Shown here one piece after another: positions 6,161 to 14,090 of a DNA stretch of 45,977 bases. Every line of letters starts with the position of its first letter. The stretch's first letter is position 1. The stretch covers positions 1-45,977 of IMG/VR virus record IMGVR_UViG_3300036851_000807; one strand, 5' to 3'. The position numbers and the translations under genes were made by a program. Origin of the DNA: a virus. Under the pieces are notes generated by a model. That model worked only from the letters and a program-made list of their open reading frames with translations, made no database searches and was not told the origin of the DNA.

Positions 6161-6655
6161 ATGAGCGAGGCGTTGCGCAGCGAGCCCATAGAGGAAACCC
6201 CGGTGGAAACCCCGGAGGTGGAGCTGGTGCCGCAGCCACACGGCGGCGCGTTGCGTCGCGGTGGCACGAACAGGGGCGGGCCGGGAATGCCGCCGTCTCG
6301 GATTCGTCAGCTCGCGCGCGAGATGTTCGTGACGCGGGGTGGCGTCAACATGCTCGGCGACATGATGCAGGGCGTGGTCGAGCTACCGATCCGCGAGGTA
6401 TGCCCGAAGTGCAGCTACGAGCCGACGCACGAGGAGCGGCTCCAGGCGCTAAAGGATCGGGTGAAGCCGAGCGACCGCATTCGTGCTGCCGACGTCCTGC
6501 AGAAGATCGGGATGAGCACGGCGGTGTCGGTGGACGACGTGCGCGCGCGTCTCATTGAGCAAGTGCGGAGTATGCGCGCCTGGGCGAAGGAAGCCGGTCT
6601 CACGTCGCCGCAGGTAGAGCAGCTCCTCGACGAGCTCGACTCGGTGTGGCGATGA
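6161..6655 (+). CDS. Terminase small subunit candidate
   Basis: 164 residues from ATG 6161. The sequence HGGALRRGGTNRGGPGMPPS (27-46) followed by a helical region, and a later RIRAADVLQKIG helix (107-117), is a pattern recalled from small-terminase-type proteins that precede terL in many phages: a disordered Gly/Arg-rich N-terminus, then helices that assemble into a ring recognising packaging sites. A CPKC pair at 81-84 is unusual. It is the first gene of the late operon, seven genes ahead of the large terminase. A TTG at 6125 would extend it but falls on the promoter and was not used. The call is moderately secure. Confidence 0.55.
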   Translation: MSEALRSEPIEETPVETPEVELVPQPHGGALRRGGTNRGGPGMPPSRIRQLAREMFVTRGGVNMLGDMMQGVVELPIREVCPKCSYEPTHEERLQALKDRVKPSDRIRAADVLQKIGMSTAVSVDDVRARLIEQVRSMRAWAKEAGLTSPQVEQLLDELDSVWR

Positions 6656-6864
6656 ACCCGATGTGGTCGTGGATCATCTCAGGCATCGGGATCTCGGCGC
6701 TACTCCTCACGAGCAGAGGCGTCGTGTGGGGCTGGCTCGTGGCGATCGGCAACCAGGCGCTGTGGATCACCTACGCCGTGGTGACGCGTCAGTGGGGCTT
6801 CATTCCCGCGTCGCTGCTGTACGTCCTCGTGTTCGCGCTGAACTACCGCAGGGCAGCACGGTGA
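6652..6864 (+). CDS. Small three-segment membrane protein
   Basis: 70 residues, ATG overlapping the previous stop (ATGA). Three hydrophobic segments can be seen at about residues 5-21, 24-43 and 49-66, with a short basic tail (NYRRAAR), so it is an integral membrane protein with almost no soluble part. Small proteins of this build are common beside terminase genes in phages of GC-rich hosts. A holin role is possible but the lysis genes lie elsewhere. Function unknown. Confidence 0.65.
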   Translation: MNPMWSWIISGIGISALLLTSRGVVWGWLVAIGNQALWITYAVVTRQWGFIPASLLYVLVFALNYRRAAR

Positions 6865-7040
6865 CGGAGGCCGATCTCGTGCTACTCGCTGACGTGTCCG
6901 ATCGAATCATCGCGCTCGAGTCTGAAGCGGCGTCGCCTGAGACGCCCGAATGGTCGCGCAAGATGATCGATGAAGTCCGACTCCCAGTGCTGCGGAAGGC
7001 GCGCAGCAAATTCGCTCGCGATTGCGGGCTCCTTCTATGA
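6861..7040 (+). CDS. Small helical hypothetical protein
   Basis: 59 residues with a GTG start that overlaps the upstream stop by 4 bases, and a stop overlapping the next ATG. The sequence is predicted to be two helices (ADLVLLADVSDRIIALE and RKMIDEVRLPVLRKARSKF). No motif is recognised; reality is supported mainly by coupling on both sides. Confidence 0.55.
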   Translation: MTEADLVLLADVSDRIIALESEAASPETPEWSRKMIDEVRLPVLRKARSKFARDCGLLL

Positions 7041-7303
7041 ACAGACCGGCACAGCGTCAGATCGAATGTTGGGGCGGGCACATGGACGGCCAGTCGTTCA
7101 CGGTCGGCGATCACGAGTCGCAGATCCTGCTGTGCACGTGGATCAAGCGAACGCGGACGTCCTCGATGGCAATGGGCAACGTGCCTGACGCGATCGAGAT
7201 ACGGAGCACCGATCACCGTCGCGTGCAGCTCCGCTATCGGCGTGGTGTGTCACCGCGCTCAGGTCGTGAAGCGATGGTCTTCGTCGGCGAGGTTAGCGAA
7301 TGA
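7037..7303 (+). CDS. Hypothetical protein
   Basis: 88 residues, ATG overlapping the upstream stop (an in-frame TTG at 7022 is less likely). It looks like a small beta-rich protein (IECWGGHMDGQSFTVGDH, QILLCTW, RRVQLRYRRG). No zinc cluster, signal or catalytic motif seen. Tight coupling in the late operon; function unknown. Confidence 0.6.
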   Translation: MNRPAQRQIECWGGHMDGQSFTVGDHESQILLCTWIKRTRTSSMAMGNVPDAIEIRSTDHRRVQLRYRRGVSPRSGREAMVFVGEVSE

Positions 7304-7488
7304 AGCGCCTACGCGTGATCCTCGATCGACTCCGCGGTGCCCTGTGGGTGCTGCGGCATGGCCCGGTGAACGTCGCCAACAAAGAGCAGGCGGCGTACAC
7401 GAACGGCTACACGAAGGGCTTCGAGCGTGGCCGCGACACGATGTACCGCGAGATCGTGCAGCGTGCTCGGGCGACGGTGCCGCAATGA
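7300..7488 (+). CDS. Small basic hypothetical protein
   Basis: 62 residues, ATGA overlap with the previous gene. An N-terminal basic amphipathic helix (MKRLRVILDRLRGALWVLRHG) is followed by the segment YTNGYTKGFERGRDTMYRE. The following gene carries a similar segment, FTDGFAQGFRDGWNAAI, suggesting that the two small neighbours are related by duplication. Function unknown. Confidence 0.6.
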   Translation: MKRLRVILDRLRGALWVLRHGPVNVANKEQAAYTNGYTKGFERGRDTMYREIVQRARATVPQ

Positions 7489-7664
7489 GCCAGCGTGGGA
7501 ACACCGAGCGGTTAGGCAGGAAGCGTCACCTCCAACATAAGGCCGGGCGATTCACGGACGGCTTCGCGCAGGGGTTCCGAGACGGCTGGAACGCAGCCAT
7601 CGCCGCCATGCGCCATAGATCCGCTCGCAGGAAGAAGCAGTCCACCAATCGCAAGGAGTCGTGA
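7485..7664 (+). CDS. Small basic protein related to its upstream neighbour
   Basis: 59 residues, ATG at 7485 with a 4-base overlap. Strongly basic at both ends (KRHLQHKAG; HRSARRKKQSTNRKES). The central FTDGFAQGFRDGWNAAIA resembles YTNGYTKGFERGRDTM of the previous protein, keeping the NG/DG, the GF and the following G in register. It could bind nucleic acid; function unknown. Confidence 0.55.
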   Translation: MSQRGNTERLGRKRHLQHKAGRFTDGFAQGFRDGWNAAIAAMRHRSARRKKQSTNRKES

Positions 7665-8014
7665 TGTTCCCGCCGCTCGATCTCGATCACCTGTTCAAGT
7701 ACCACACGCCGCGACCGGACCAGTTGCCGCGCTACGAGGAGATTCGCCGCTTCGGCAAAGCCTTCGCGAAGATCGTCGTCGAGAGCTGCCCGCCTGGACC
7801 CGACACCACGACGGCGGTGCGGAAGATTCGCGAGGCAGTGATGACGGCCAACGCTGCCATCGCGCTCGAACCGGCGCCGACGCAGGCCACGCCGTCGACG
7901 ATCGCAGCACTCGTCGATTCAGGTTGGCACGAGACGGCCGCGCGTCTCATCGTCGAGGGCGACGTGCTCGAACCGGCTCCAGCGGTGGCCCCTAACGAGG
8001 CGAGCACGAGCTAG
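7664..8014 (+). CDS. Acb2/Tad1-like cyclic-nucleotide sponge (anti-CBASS candidate)
   Basis: 116 residues from ATG 7664, with AAGGAG at 7653-7658 (5-base spacing); GTG 7661 is an alternative. Residues 11-68 match the recalled pattern of the Acb2/Tad1 hairpin family: FKYHTP (11-16), a first helix with RYEEIRRFGKAFAKIV (23-38), a turn CPPGPDT (42-48), then KIREAVMTANAAIAL (54-68). Family members are small oligomeric helical-hairpin proteins that bind cyclic oligonucleotide second messengers and so block CBASS, and in some cases Thoeris, signalling. A 48-residue tail after the hairpin is extra and of unknown role. It sits in the late operon between the small and large terminase genes. Family assignment is fairly confident; ligand and activity are inference. 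Confidence 0.7.
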   Translation: MFPPLDLDHLFKYHTPRPDQLPRYEEIRRFGKAFAKIVVESCPPGPDTTTAVRKIREAVMTANAAIALEPAPTQATPSTIAALVDSGWHETAARLIVEGDVLEPAPAVAPNEASTS

Positions 8015-9802
8015 TTGGCTACCTCCACGATGGGCGCGGGCGAGTCTGTCCTCTACGACGTGTGGGGGCAGGCTCGCTCTTTCGGTTCTGACGCTCCCAT
8101 TGAGTTCGACGAGAACGGTGTCGACGCAGCTATTGCGCGGTTCGCAGCTCGCCCCATGCCCGATCTCGAATACAAAGCGAAGGGCATCATCGCGTGGGCG
8201 GTCGACATCATGGGCGTGCCCGAGCACACGCTGCGCTGGTCGCTGAACCCCGGCTATCAGTACCGCGAGAAGTGGGACGGCACGCCTGACCCGCTGGTCG
8301 CTATCGCTGAAGCGATCGAGGCAGGGAAGGACTTCGCCGCTGAGTCGGGCACCGGCACTGGCAAGACGTTCTTCATGGCGATCTGCGCCCTGTGGTTCTT
8401 CGTCTGCCACGAGAACGGGCTGGTCGTCACGAGTGCGCCGATCGAGAAGCAGCTCGTCACGATGCTATGGAAGGAGATCGGCCGTCAGTGGCCGCGCTTC
8501 CATGCCCACTATCCGACGTGCGGTTACGCGCACCTGCGCGTGTTCGCCAACCCGCAGGCCGAGGACCGCGACGCTTGGGCGATCATCGGGTGGGCGTGCG
8601 GTGTCGAGGCGAACAAGGAGTCGGCGACGCGTGCGCAGGGCTTCCACGCTGAGAACATGATGATTCTCACGGAGGAAACGCCCGGCATTCCGATCCCGAT
8701 CCTCACGGCGTTCCAGAACACGCTAGGTGAGGGCAACAACCTCATTGGATCGGTGGGAAATCCCGATCACTCGATGGACGCGCTTCACGTGGCTGCGACG
8801 TCGCCGGGTGTGGTGGCTATTCGTATCTCGGTGCTGGACCATCCCAACTTCGTGCTCGATCGTGTGGTCGTGCCCGGTGCGGCAGGTCGCAAGGCAGAGG
8901 CGCGACGCAAGGCGAAGTATGGTGAGAACGCGCCGATGTACGACTCCCGCGTGCGTGGCATCTGCCCCACGGAGTCCGTGTACGCGCTCATCAAGCTCGA
9001 ATGGGTGCGAGCTGCACAGGAACGGTGGAAGCGCGCTATGGCGCCGAACGCGACCGACGAGGACCGTCGCGTTATGCAGGGCTTCCCCGGAATCGGGGTC
9101 GACGTAGCGCAGTCGGAGAACGGCGACCTCGGCGTCCAGGCGGAGGGCGTGGGTGCGTGCCTCCTCGAGCTGGAGGCGAAGCAGTGCCCGAACGCGACGG
9201 ACCTCGGTACAGAGGTACACCTGCGAATGCAGCGGGTGAAGTGCCGTCCTGAGCATGTAGGAGTGGACCCCATCGGCCCAGGCGCTGCAACGGTCAACGA
9301 ATTGGATCGCCTGACGATGGCGAGCAAGGCTGTTGTGCAGCGTCTGAACGGTGGGGTTCCCCCATTCAAGCACACGCAGCGGGCACCGGACGGCGAGATG
9401 TACGACTGGGCGCCTGACGCGAATCAATTCTTCAACCTTCGCGCGCAGATGCACTGGCAGTTTCGCGAGGATCTCCGAACGGGAGAGATCGCGCTGGTGC
9501 CCGACGAGAGGTTCACGACCGAGTGCATCACCGTGCAATGGAAGCCGGTCGCCGGTCTCGTGCGCGTCGAGGAGAAGGCGGAGCTCAAGAAGCGACTCGG
9601 TGGCAAGAGCCCCGACCGACTCGACGCCGCGATCAACTGGAACTGGGTACGTCGTCGTCGCACCGATCGGCTCAAGCCGAAGAAGGAGGATCCGCACACA
9701 TCAACGCGTGATCTCGCACGGATGCCTCACGAGACGATCGACTCGGAGGAGTACGACGACCACGCGCAGGGACCGGCGCAATTCCTCGGGGGTGGCTGGT
9801 GA
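8015..9802 (+). CDS. terL: Terminase large subunit (packaging ATPase/nuclease)
   Basis: 595 residues from a TTG immediately after the previous stop; ATG 8030 is a possible alternative start. The protein drives DNA into the procapsid and cuts the concatemer. The ATPase domain shows Walker A SGTGTGKT at 111-118 and Walker B MMILTEE at 215-221 with the catalytic glutamate. The C-terminal RNase H-like nuclease shows acidic residues in order: Asp363 (GVDVAQSENGD), Asp418 (VGVDP) and Asp534/Asp537 (SPDRLDAAINW). Length is normal for a large terminase. Its stop overlaps the next GTG (GTGA). Confidence 0.9.
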   Translation: MATSTMGAGESVLYDVWGQARSFGSDAPIEFDENGVDAAIARFAARPMPDLEYKAKGIIAWAVDIMGVPEHTLRWSLNPGYQYREKWDGTPDPLVAIAEAIEAGKDFAAESGTGTGKTFFMAICALWFFVCHENGLVVTSAPIEKQLVTMLWKEIGRQWPRFHAHYPTCGYAHLRVFANPQAEDRDAWAIIGWACGVEANKESATRAQGFHAENMMILTEETPGIPIPILTAFQNTLGEGNNLIGSVGNPDHSMDALHVAATSPGVVAIRISVLDHPNFVLDRVVVPGAAGRKAEARRKAKYGENAPMYDSRVRGICPTESVYALIKLEWVRAAQERWKRAMAPNATDEDRRVMQGFPGIGVDVAQSENGDLGVQAEGVGACLLELEAKQCPNATDLGTEVHLRMQRVKCRPEHVGVDPIGPGAATVNELDRLTMASKAVVQRLNGGVPPFKHTQRAPDGEMYDWAPDANQFFNLRAQMHWQFREDLRTGEIALVPDERFTTECITVQWKPVAGLVRVEEKAELKKRLGGKSPDRLDAAINWNWVRRRRTDRLKPKKEDPHTSTRDLARMPHETIDSEEYDDHAQGPAQFLGGGW

Positions 9803-11823
9803 AGAAGAAGCTACGGCTGTTTGGTGGGTGGCCCGACATCGGGGCGCACGTTCGGCAACGCAACGCCGCGCTGTGGACGCGGCACATCGTCATGAGCTTC
9901 ATGCTGATGGCGATCGCGTTCCGCGTGGCGGCGGCGTCGCACCAGAACGGGCAGGCGAGCCGAGCAACGCCAGGTGGCGGAGGTGGCGGTGAGTTCTCTG
10001 CGCTCGACTCGCCGAGCACGGTGCAGTACAACGCCGCGCCGCATCCGGGGAAGGTGCAGGGCACCCTCGCCGACATGCCCCTCGAGTATGTCGACTCTGC
10101 GCGTGAGTCGCTGACCTTCCTGACCGACGTCACCGTCACCGACCAGGGGACGGCGGCGTTGAACATGGCGAAGATCAACACCGAGATCGAAGCCGCGGTC
10201 GCGCTCGACGGACACACGCGTATTCGCCTAACGCACGGTCTCGTCTACGGCGGGGAGAGCATGATGCTTCTCCCGCACGACTTCCCCGGCCGCAAGACCT
10301 ATATCGAGGCTGTTACCGCACCCGTTGCCGAGGGAACGCGCGTCACTGAGGCCGATCTGGCGACGCACCCCGAGCTGCGTGCCGGGCCGGGCAACGACAT
10401 CCCCGCGATCAGTTGCGCCCAAGGGGCCGACAACTATCGGATCATGGGCGTGAAGTGCGTCCCCGAGCCGACCGCGACGGGCGTGACGTTCATGACGGTG
10501 AACATCAACGCCCGCATCCCCGGTCAGACGAACGAGGAGAGCCAGACCCTCCCGGAGCACTGCCCGGTCGACATCATCCTCGACCGGATCGTCGTACTGG
10601 GCCCGACCGGAGACACCGGCACCAACGCCACCTTCAATTCGCCGCAGGGCCGGAACCGCAACGGGGTGATCCTGAACGGCATCCGCTGCGCGCTGGTCGA
10701 TAGCCACGTGACGGGGCAGTTCAATCTCGAAGATGAGACGCACGGTATTCTCGTCACGAGCACGCCGGGGCCGCTCAAGTTCGTCAACAACTACATCGAC
10801 GGTGGCACGGTCCCGCTGTTCTTCGGTGGCACCGGCAGCTCGTTAGGTAACGACGTCCACCCGTCCGACATCGAGATTCGTCGCAACCACTTGCGTCACC
10901 CCGATGCGTGGTTGCCGGACGAAGGCGATACGGTCGGCCCCACGTTCGTCAGTCTGAAGGGCGTGTTCGAGCTAAAGCACGCACAGCGTGTGCTGGCCGA
11001 GGGCAACGTCATCGAGTCCTGCCCAGTCTCGGCGCAGCAGGGGATGGCGGTCGTGATCAAGAGCGCGGGCAACGGCTCCGCGGGCTCGTCAGGCGCCGGG
11101 ATGGGCACGTCACACGCCACCTTCCGATACAACGTCGTCCGCAACGTCCGCACCGCGTTCAACGTCGACGGCTTCGGTGATCCGCTCGAGGAAGGGATCG
11201 TCCAGACCAACCACATCACCGCGTACGACAACCTGTTCCACAGCTTCGGTCGGGTCTTTAAGGACGACGGGACGACGATTTCCGGCACCTACACTAGCGG
11301 GGGTCATGGGCTGCTACTCGGTGGGGCCTGCCACTACCTCACCTTCGGGTTCAACACCCTGGTGCCGAACGCGCTCGGGATTCCTGACGGCTCCGCCGGT
11401 CCGGCGTGGATGGCGCTGGCGAACGTGGAGCCCGGCACCGAGTCGCTGTCCACCGTCATCTCGGACAACGTAGCGATCGTCACCAGCTCGTCGGCGCCGG
11501 TCTTCTACAACGGTGGATTCTACGGCGACGACGGTCTGGACCTGTATGCCGCCGACTGGGACTTCGACCGGAATTGCATCGTCGGGGTGCTGGTGGACTA
11601 CTTCGGCAACATCCCCACCGGCACCGGCAACGTCAATCCTGACGCAGGGAGCCTAACGCCAACCCTCGCCACGCTGGTCTCTCAGGCGGAGTTCGTCGAT
11701 CCGGACAACGGCAACTATCGGCTCGGCGCGAGCAGTCCGGGGAAGGGCCTGGGGTTCAGCGGCGCTGACATGGGCGCGGACATCGATAACGTGGAGCTGG
11801 CGACAGCAGGAGTCGATTCATGA
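9799..11823 (+). CDS. Right-handed beta-helix (pectate-lyase-like) protein, possible tailspike
   Basis: 674 residues, GTG start overlapping the terminase stop. After a short basic N-terminus there is a hydrophobic stretch at about residues 29-47 and a glycine-rich linker. From about residue 280 to 620 many short repeating strands of the parallel beta-helix type appear (GVILNGIRCALVDSHVTG, HGILVTSTPG, IEIRRNHLRH, ATFRYNVVRNV), as in tailspikes and pectate lyases that bind or cleave host polysaccharide. The position between terminase and portal, far from the tail module, and the hydrophobic N-terminal segment are odd for a tailspike. A capsid appendage or an exported enzyme are alternatives. 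Confidence 0.7.
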   Translation: MKKKLRLFGGWPDIGAHVRQRNAALWTRHIVMSFMLMAIAFRVAAASHQNGQASRATPGGGGGGEFSALDSPSTVQYNAAPHPGKVQGTLADMPLEYVDSARESLTFLTDVTVTDQGTAALNMAKINTEIEAAVALDGHTRIRLTHGLVYGGESMMLLPHDFPGRKTYIEAVTAPVAEGTRVTEADLATHPELRAGPGNDIPAISCAQGADNYRIMGVKCVPEPTATGVTFMTVNINARIPGQTNEESQTLPEHCPVDIILDRIVVLGPTGDTGTNATFNSPQGRNRNGVILNGIRCALVDSHVTGQFNLEDETHGILVTSTPGPLKFVNNYIDGGTVPLFFGGTGSSLGNDVHPSDIEIRRNHLRHPDAWLPDEGDTVGPTFVSLKGVFELKHAQRVLAEGNVIESCPVSAQQGMAVVIKSAGNGSAGSSGAGMGTSHATFRYNVVRNVRTAFNVDGFGDPLEEGIVQTNHITAYDNLFHSFGRVFKDDGTTISGTYTSGGHGLLLGGACHYLTFGFNTLVPNALGIPDGSAGPAWMALANVEPGTESLSTVISDNVAIVTSSSAPVFYNGGFYGDDGLDLYAADWDFDRNCIVGVLVDYFGNIPTGTGNVNPDAGSLTPTLATLVSQAEFVDPDNGNYRLGASSPGKGLGFSGADMGADIDNVELATAGVDS

Positions 11824-13286
11824 GCGTCCTCCTCAATGGCTCCAGCTCTCGCGTCAACCTCGCGCTCGGTCTCTCGAACTGGCCGACGCTGTGCACCATC
11901 ATCGCATGGGTCAAGCCCACGAGTGCGATGGGCAATGGCGGGCGCGCCACGGTGCTTGTCGGGTACGGCAGCGGCAGTGGCTTGCTGCATGGGCTGTCGA
12001 TCCGGTCCACCGGCACGACGGGCGCGCCGTGCTACGAGACCTTCTTCGCGGGCGACCTCGCGCGATGGATGGGCGACGATGACATCATGGTCGCCGACGC
12101 GTGGCAGGGCATCGCCGTTACGATGGACGCGACGAGCGACACGAACGACCCGGCGTTGTACCACAAGCCGGAGGGTGGCGCGATCAGCGCGCTCACGGTC
12201 ACGCAGACGCTCGCCGCGTCAGGCACCCTCAACTCTGCCATCGACGAGCTGTGGGCCGGTGGCGTGGGCGCAGGCTCGTACCTGTTCGCTGGCAAGCTCG
12301 CCTACGTCCGCTTGTTCGTCGGCGTGATCCTCGATCAGACGGAGATCGACGCCGAGCTCGATGCACTCGCGGCGATCGCGTCCGCTGAGATCGACGTGGC
12401 GTTCGGCGCCGACGCAGACGACGCCTCGGGCAACGGGCACGACGGCACGTTGTTAGGCAGTGCGGCGCTCGACGGTGACAATCCGACCCTCGCCGGTGGC
12501 GGTGGCGGTGGTGTTCCTCTCCTTCTCCTTCTCGGGGCTTCGAAGGACGACCTCAGACAAAAAGACGCACTAGACCAGTCCTTCGAAGTGTTCTTCCGTG
12601 ACACGACGACGGGCGAGGGCGCGACTGGACTGGTGGCGGCTGACATGGACATCCGCTACTACCGGCACGGCGCGGCGGCGGTGGCGCTCACGGAGTCGGA
12701 CCTCGCGGCAATCGGCACGGCCCACACCGATGGCGGTGTGAAGGAGATCGGGCTCGGGTTCTACCGCGTCGATGCGCCTGACGCGGCGCTGGCGACCGGC
12801 GTCGACCGCGTGAAGCTGTTCGGTGTGGCGACGGGCGCGATCATGGAGCCGCTGAGCGTCGCGCTCGTCGACTACGATCCGATCGCCGAGGGCGCGGACG
12901 TGAGCGGCATCGCCACCGACGTCGACGCGATCGGTGTGCTGGCGACGGCGATCGCCTCGGACACGAACGACATCCAGGCGCGGCTTCCTGCGGCGCTCGT
13001 GGGTGGGAAGATCGACGCCAGCGTGGGCGCAGTGGCGGCCGATGCCATCACGGCGTCAGGGATCGCGGCCGACGCGGGTACCGAGATCGCGGCAGCAGTC
13101 GGCGCGCTCGTCGTCGAAGGGACGACCACGGTGGTCCAGTCGCTTCGGCTGCATAACGCGGCGCTCGGTGGCAAGAGCACGAACAGCGGCAAGACGTACC
13201 GCGACCTGGCTGACAGCAAGGACCGCATCGCGGCGACGGTCGACGGGTCGAAGAACCGCACGGCGGTCACGCGGGATCTCACCTGA
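11820..13286 (+). CDS. LamG-like appendage or fibre protein
   Basis: 488 residues, ATGA overlap with the beta-helix gene. Residues 1 to about 220 look like a LamG/concanavalin-type jelly-roll (SSRVNLALGLSNWPTLCTII, LYHKPEG, LFAGKLAYVRLFVGVIL), a fold often binding sugars. A run of glycines and leucines (about 223-240) links to a second beta-sandwich (about 245-350), followed by Ala/Asp-rich sequence (DTNDIQARLPAALVGGKIDA) typical of trimeric fibre shafts. Probably a virion surface protein working with the beta-helix protein upstream. The domain boundaries are estimates. Confidence 0.65.
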   Translation: MSVLLNGSSSRVNLALGLSNWPTLCTIIAWVKPTSAMGNGGRATVLVGYGSGSGLLHGLSIRSTGTTGAPCYETFFAGDLARWMGDDDIMVADAWQGIAVTMDATSDTNDPALYHKPEGGAISALTVTQTLAASGTLNSAIDELWAGGVGAGSYLFAGKLAYVRLFVGVILDQTEIDAELDALAAIASAEIDVAFGADADDASGNGHDGTLLGSAALDGDNPTLAGGGGGGVPLLLLLGASKDDLRQKDALDQSFEVFFRDTTTGEGATGLVAADMDIRYYRHGAAAVALTESDLAAIGTAHTDGGVKEIGLGFYRVDAPDAALATGVDRVKLFGVATGAIMEPLSVALVDYDPIAEGADVSGIATDVDAIGVLATAIASDTNDIQARLPAALVGGKIDASVGAVAADAITASGIAADAGTEIAAAVGALVVEGTTTVVQSLRLHNAALGGKSTNSGKTYRDLADSKDRIAATVDGSKNRTAVTRDLT

Positions 13287-13411
13287 TGTTCAGCGACGAC
13301 TTCTTCGGCGACGAGTTCTTCCCGAGCTACTTCCCGCCCGATACCGACGAGGCGCCGGGTCCGCCGCCGCCTGCGGTCGTGATCGCGCAGTCCAACAACT
13401 ACTTCGAGTGA
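13286..13411 (+). CDS. Small Phe/Pro-rich protein
   Basis: 41 residues starting at the ATG within TGATG (overlap of 1 base with the preceding stop). Rich in Phe, Asp and Pro (MFSDDFFGDEFFPSYFPPD). Tiny proteins of this composition are often found next to phage structural genes. It is supported by position, codon use and coupling rather than by a known function. Confidence 0.55.
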   Translation: MFSDDFFGDEFFPSYFPPDTDEAPGPPPPAVVIAQSNNYFE

Positions 13412-13414
13412 GCA

Positions 13415-13774
13415 ATGCCCGACCAATTTGAAATGGCGTACGAGGCGGGCTCCGTGCTCGCAGAAGCAACCGCGACGGCCGCGACGTGCACCGCGACGAT
13501 CGCGGTGTCGACGGCACAGCGAGCGCACATCCTCGGCGTGCTCATCTCCGCGAACGGTGCGCCTGCCGCTGGCGTCACGGCGGAGTACCGCGTGGCTGGA
13601 TCGCGGGTGTTCGATGTGCAGCTCCCTGCTGCCGCGCACTTCCCGATTTTCGTCCCGTTCACTGGGCGCGGCATCCTGCACGGCGTTGCGGATGACGTGG
13701 AGTTCGAGGTTCCGGCATACGACACAGGTGTGAAGGTGTCGGTGCAGATCATCGGCCACCTCGTGGGCCGTTAG
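13415..13774 (+). CDS. Hypothetical structural protein
   Basis: 119 residues from ATG 13415. The sequence is beta-rich and Ala/Val/Thr-rich without charged clusters (TAATCTATIAVSTAQRAHIL; VPAYDTGVKVSVQIIGH), like small virion decoration or appendage proteins. Its TAG stop lies inside a GTTAGGC motif directly before the next gene. Function unknown; a virion role is inferred from neighbours. Confidence 0.6.
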   Translation: MPDQFEMAYEAGSVLAEATATAATCTATIAVSTAQRAHILGVLISANGAPAAGVTAEYRVAGSRVFDVQLPAAAHFPIFVPFTGRGILHGVADDVEFEVPAYDTGVKVSVQIIGHLVGR

Positions 13775-13777
13775 GCG

Positions 13778-14089
13778 ATGGGAACCCTCGCGGTGTGCGT
13801 CGTCGTGCTCGCGCTCTGGAGTAGCGCGCGTCCGCTCCTTGAGCGGTTGATCGCGGTGCTCGAAGCACGGACGGCGCACGCCACGAAGGCGGTGACACCT
13901 CTCGAGGAGATCGTTGTCCCCGAGGACTTGATCCGGCTCGCCAAACGCGAATCCGAGGAATGGGCGCAGGAGCAGGCGCTCCGCGCGATGCGCGACGCCT
14001 TCCGGCAGGAGACCGGGACGACCGAGGAACGGTGGGCACGCGTGCGACTCCAGTTCCGAATTGCACTCATGAGTGAGGGCGCTGCCTAA
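13778..14089 (+). CDS. Hypothetical protein with an N-terminal hydrophobic segment
   Basis: 103 residues. Residues 2-15 (GTLAVCVVVLALWS) form a hydrophobic segment; the remainder is helical and charged (RLAKRESEEWAQEQALRAMR), possibly a coiled coil. It ends 1 base before the portal start, with its TAA in a GCCTAAC motif. It might be a membrane-anchored helical protein made late; no family recognised. Confidence 0.6.
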   Translation: MGTLAVCVVVLALWSSARPLLERLIAVLEARTAHATKAVTPLEEIVVPEDLIRLAKRESEEWAQEQALRAMRDAFRQETGTTEERWARVRLQFRIALMSEGAA

Positions 14090-14090
14090 C

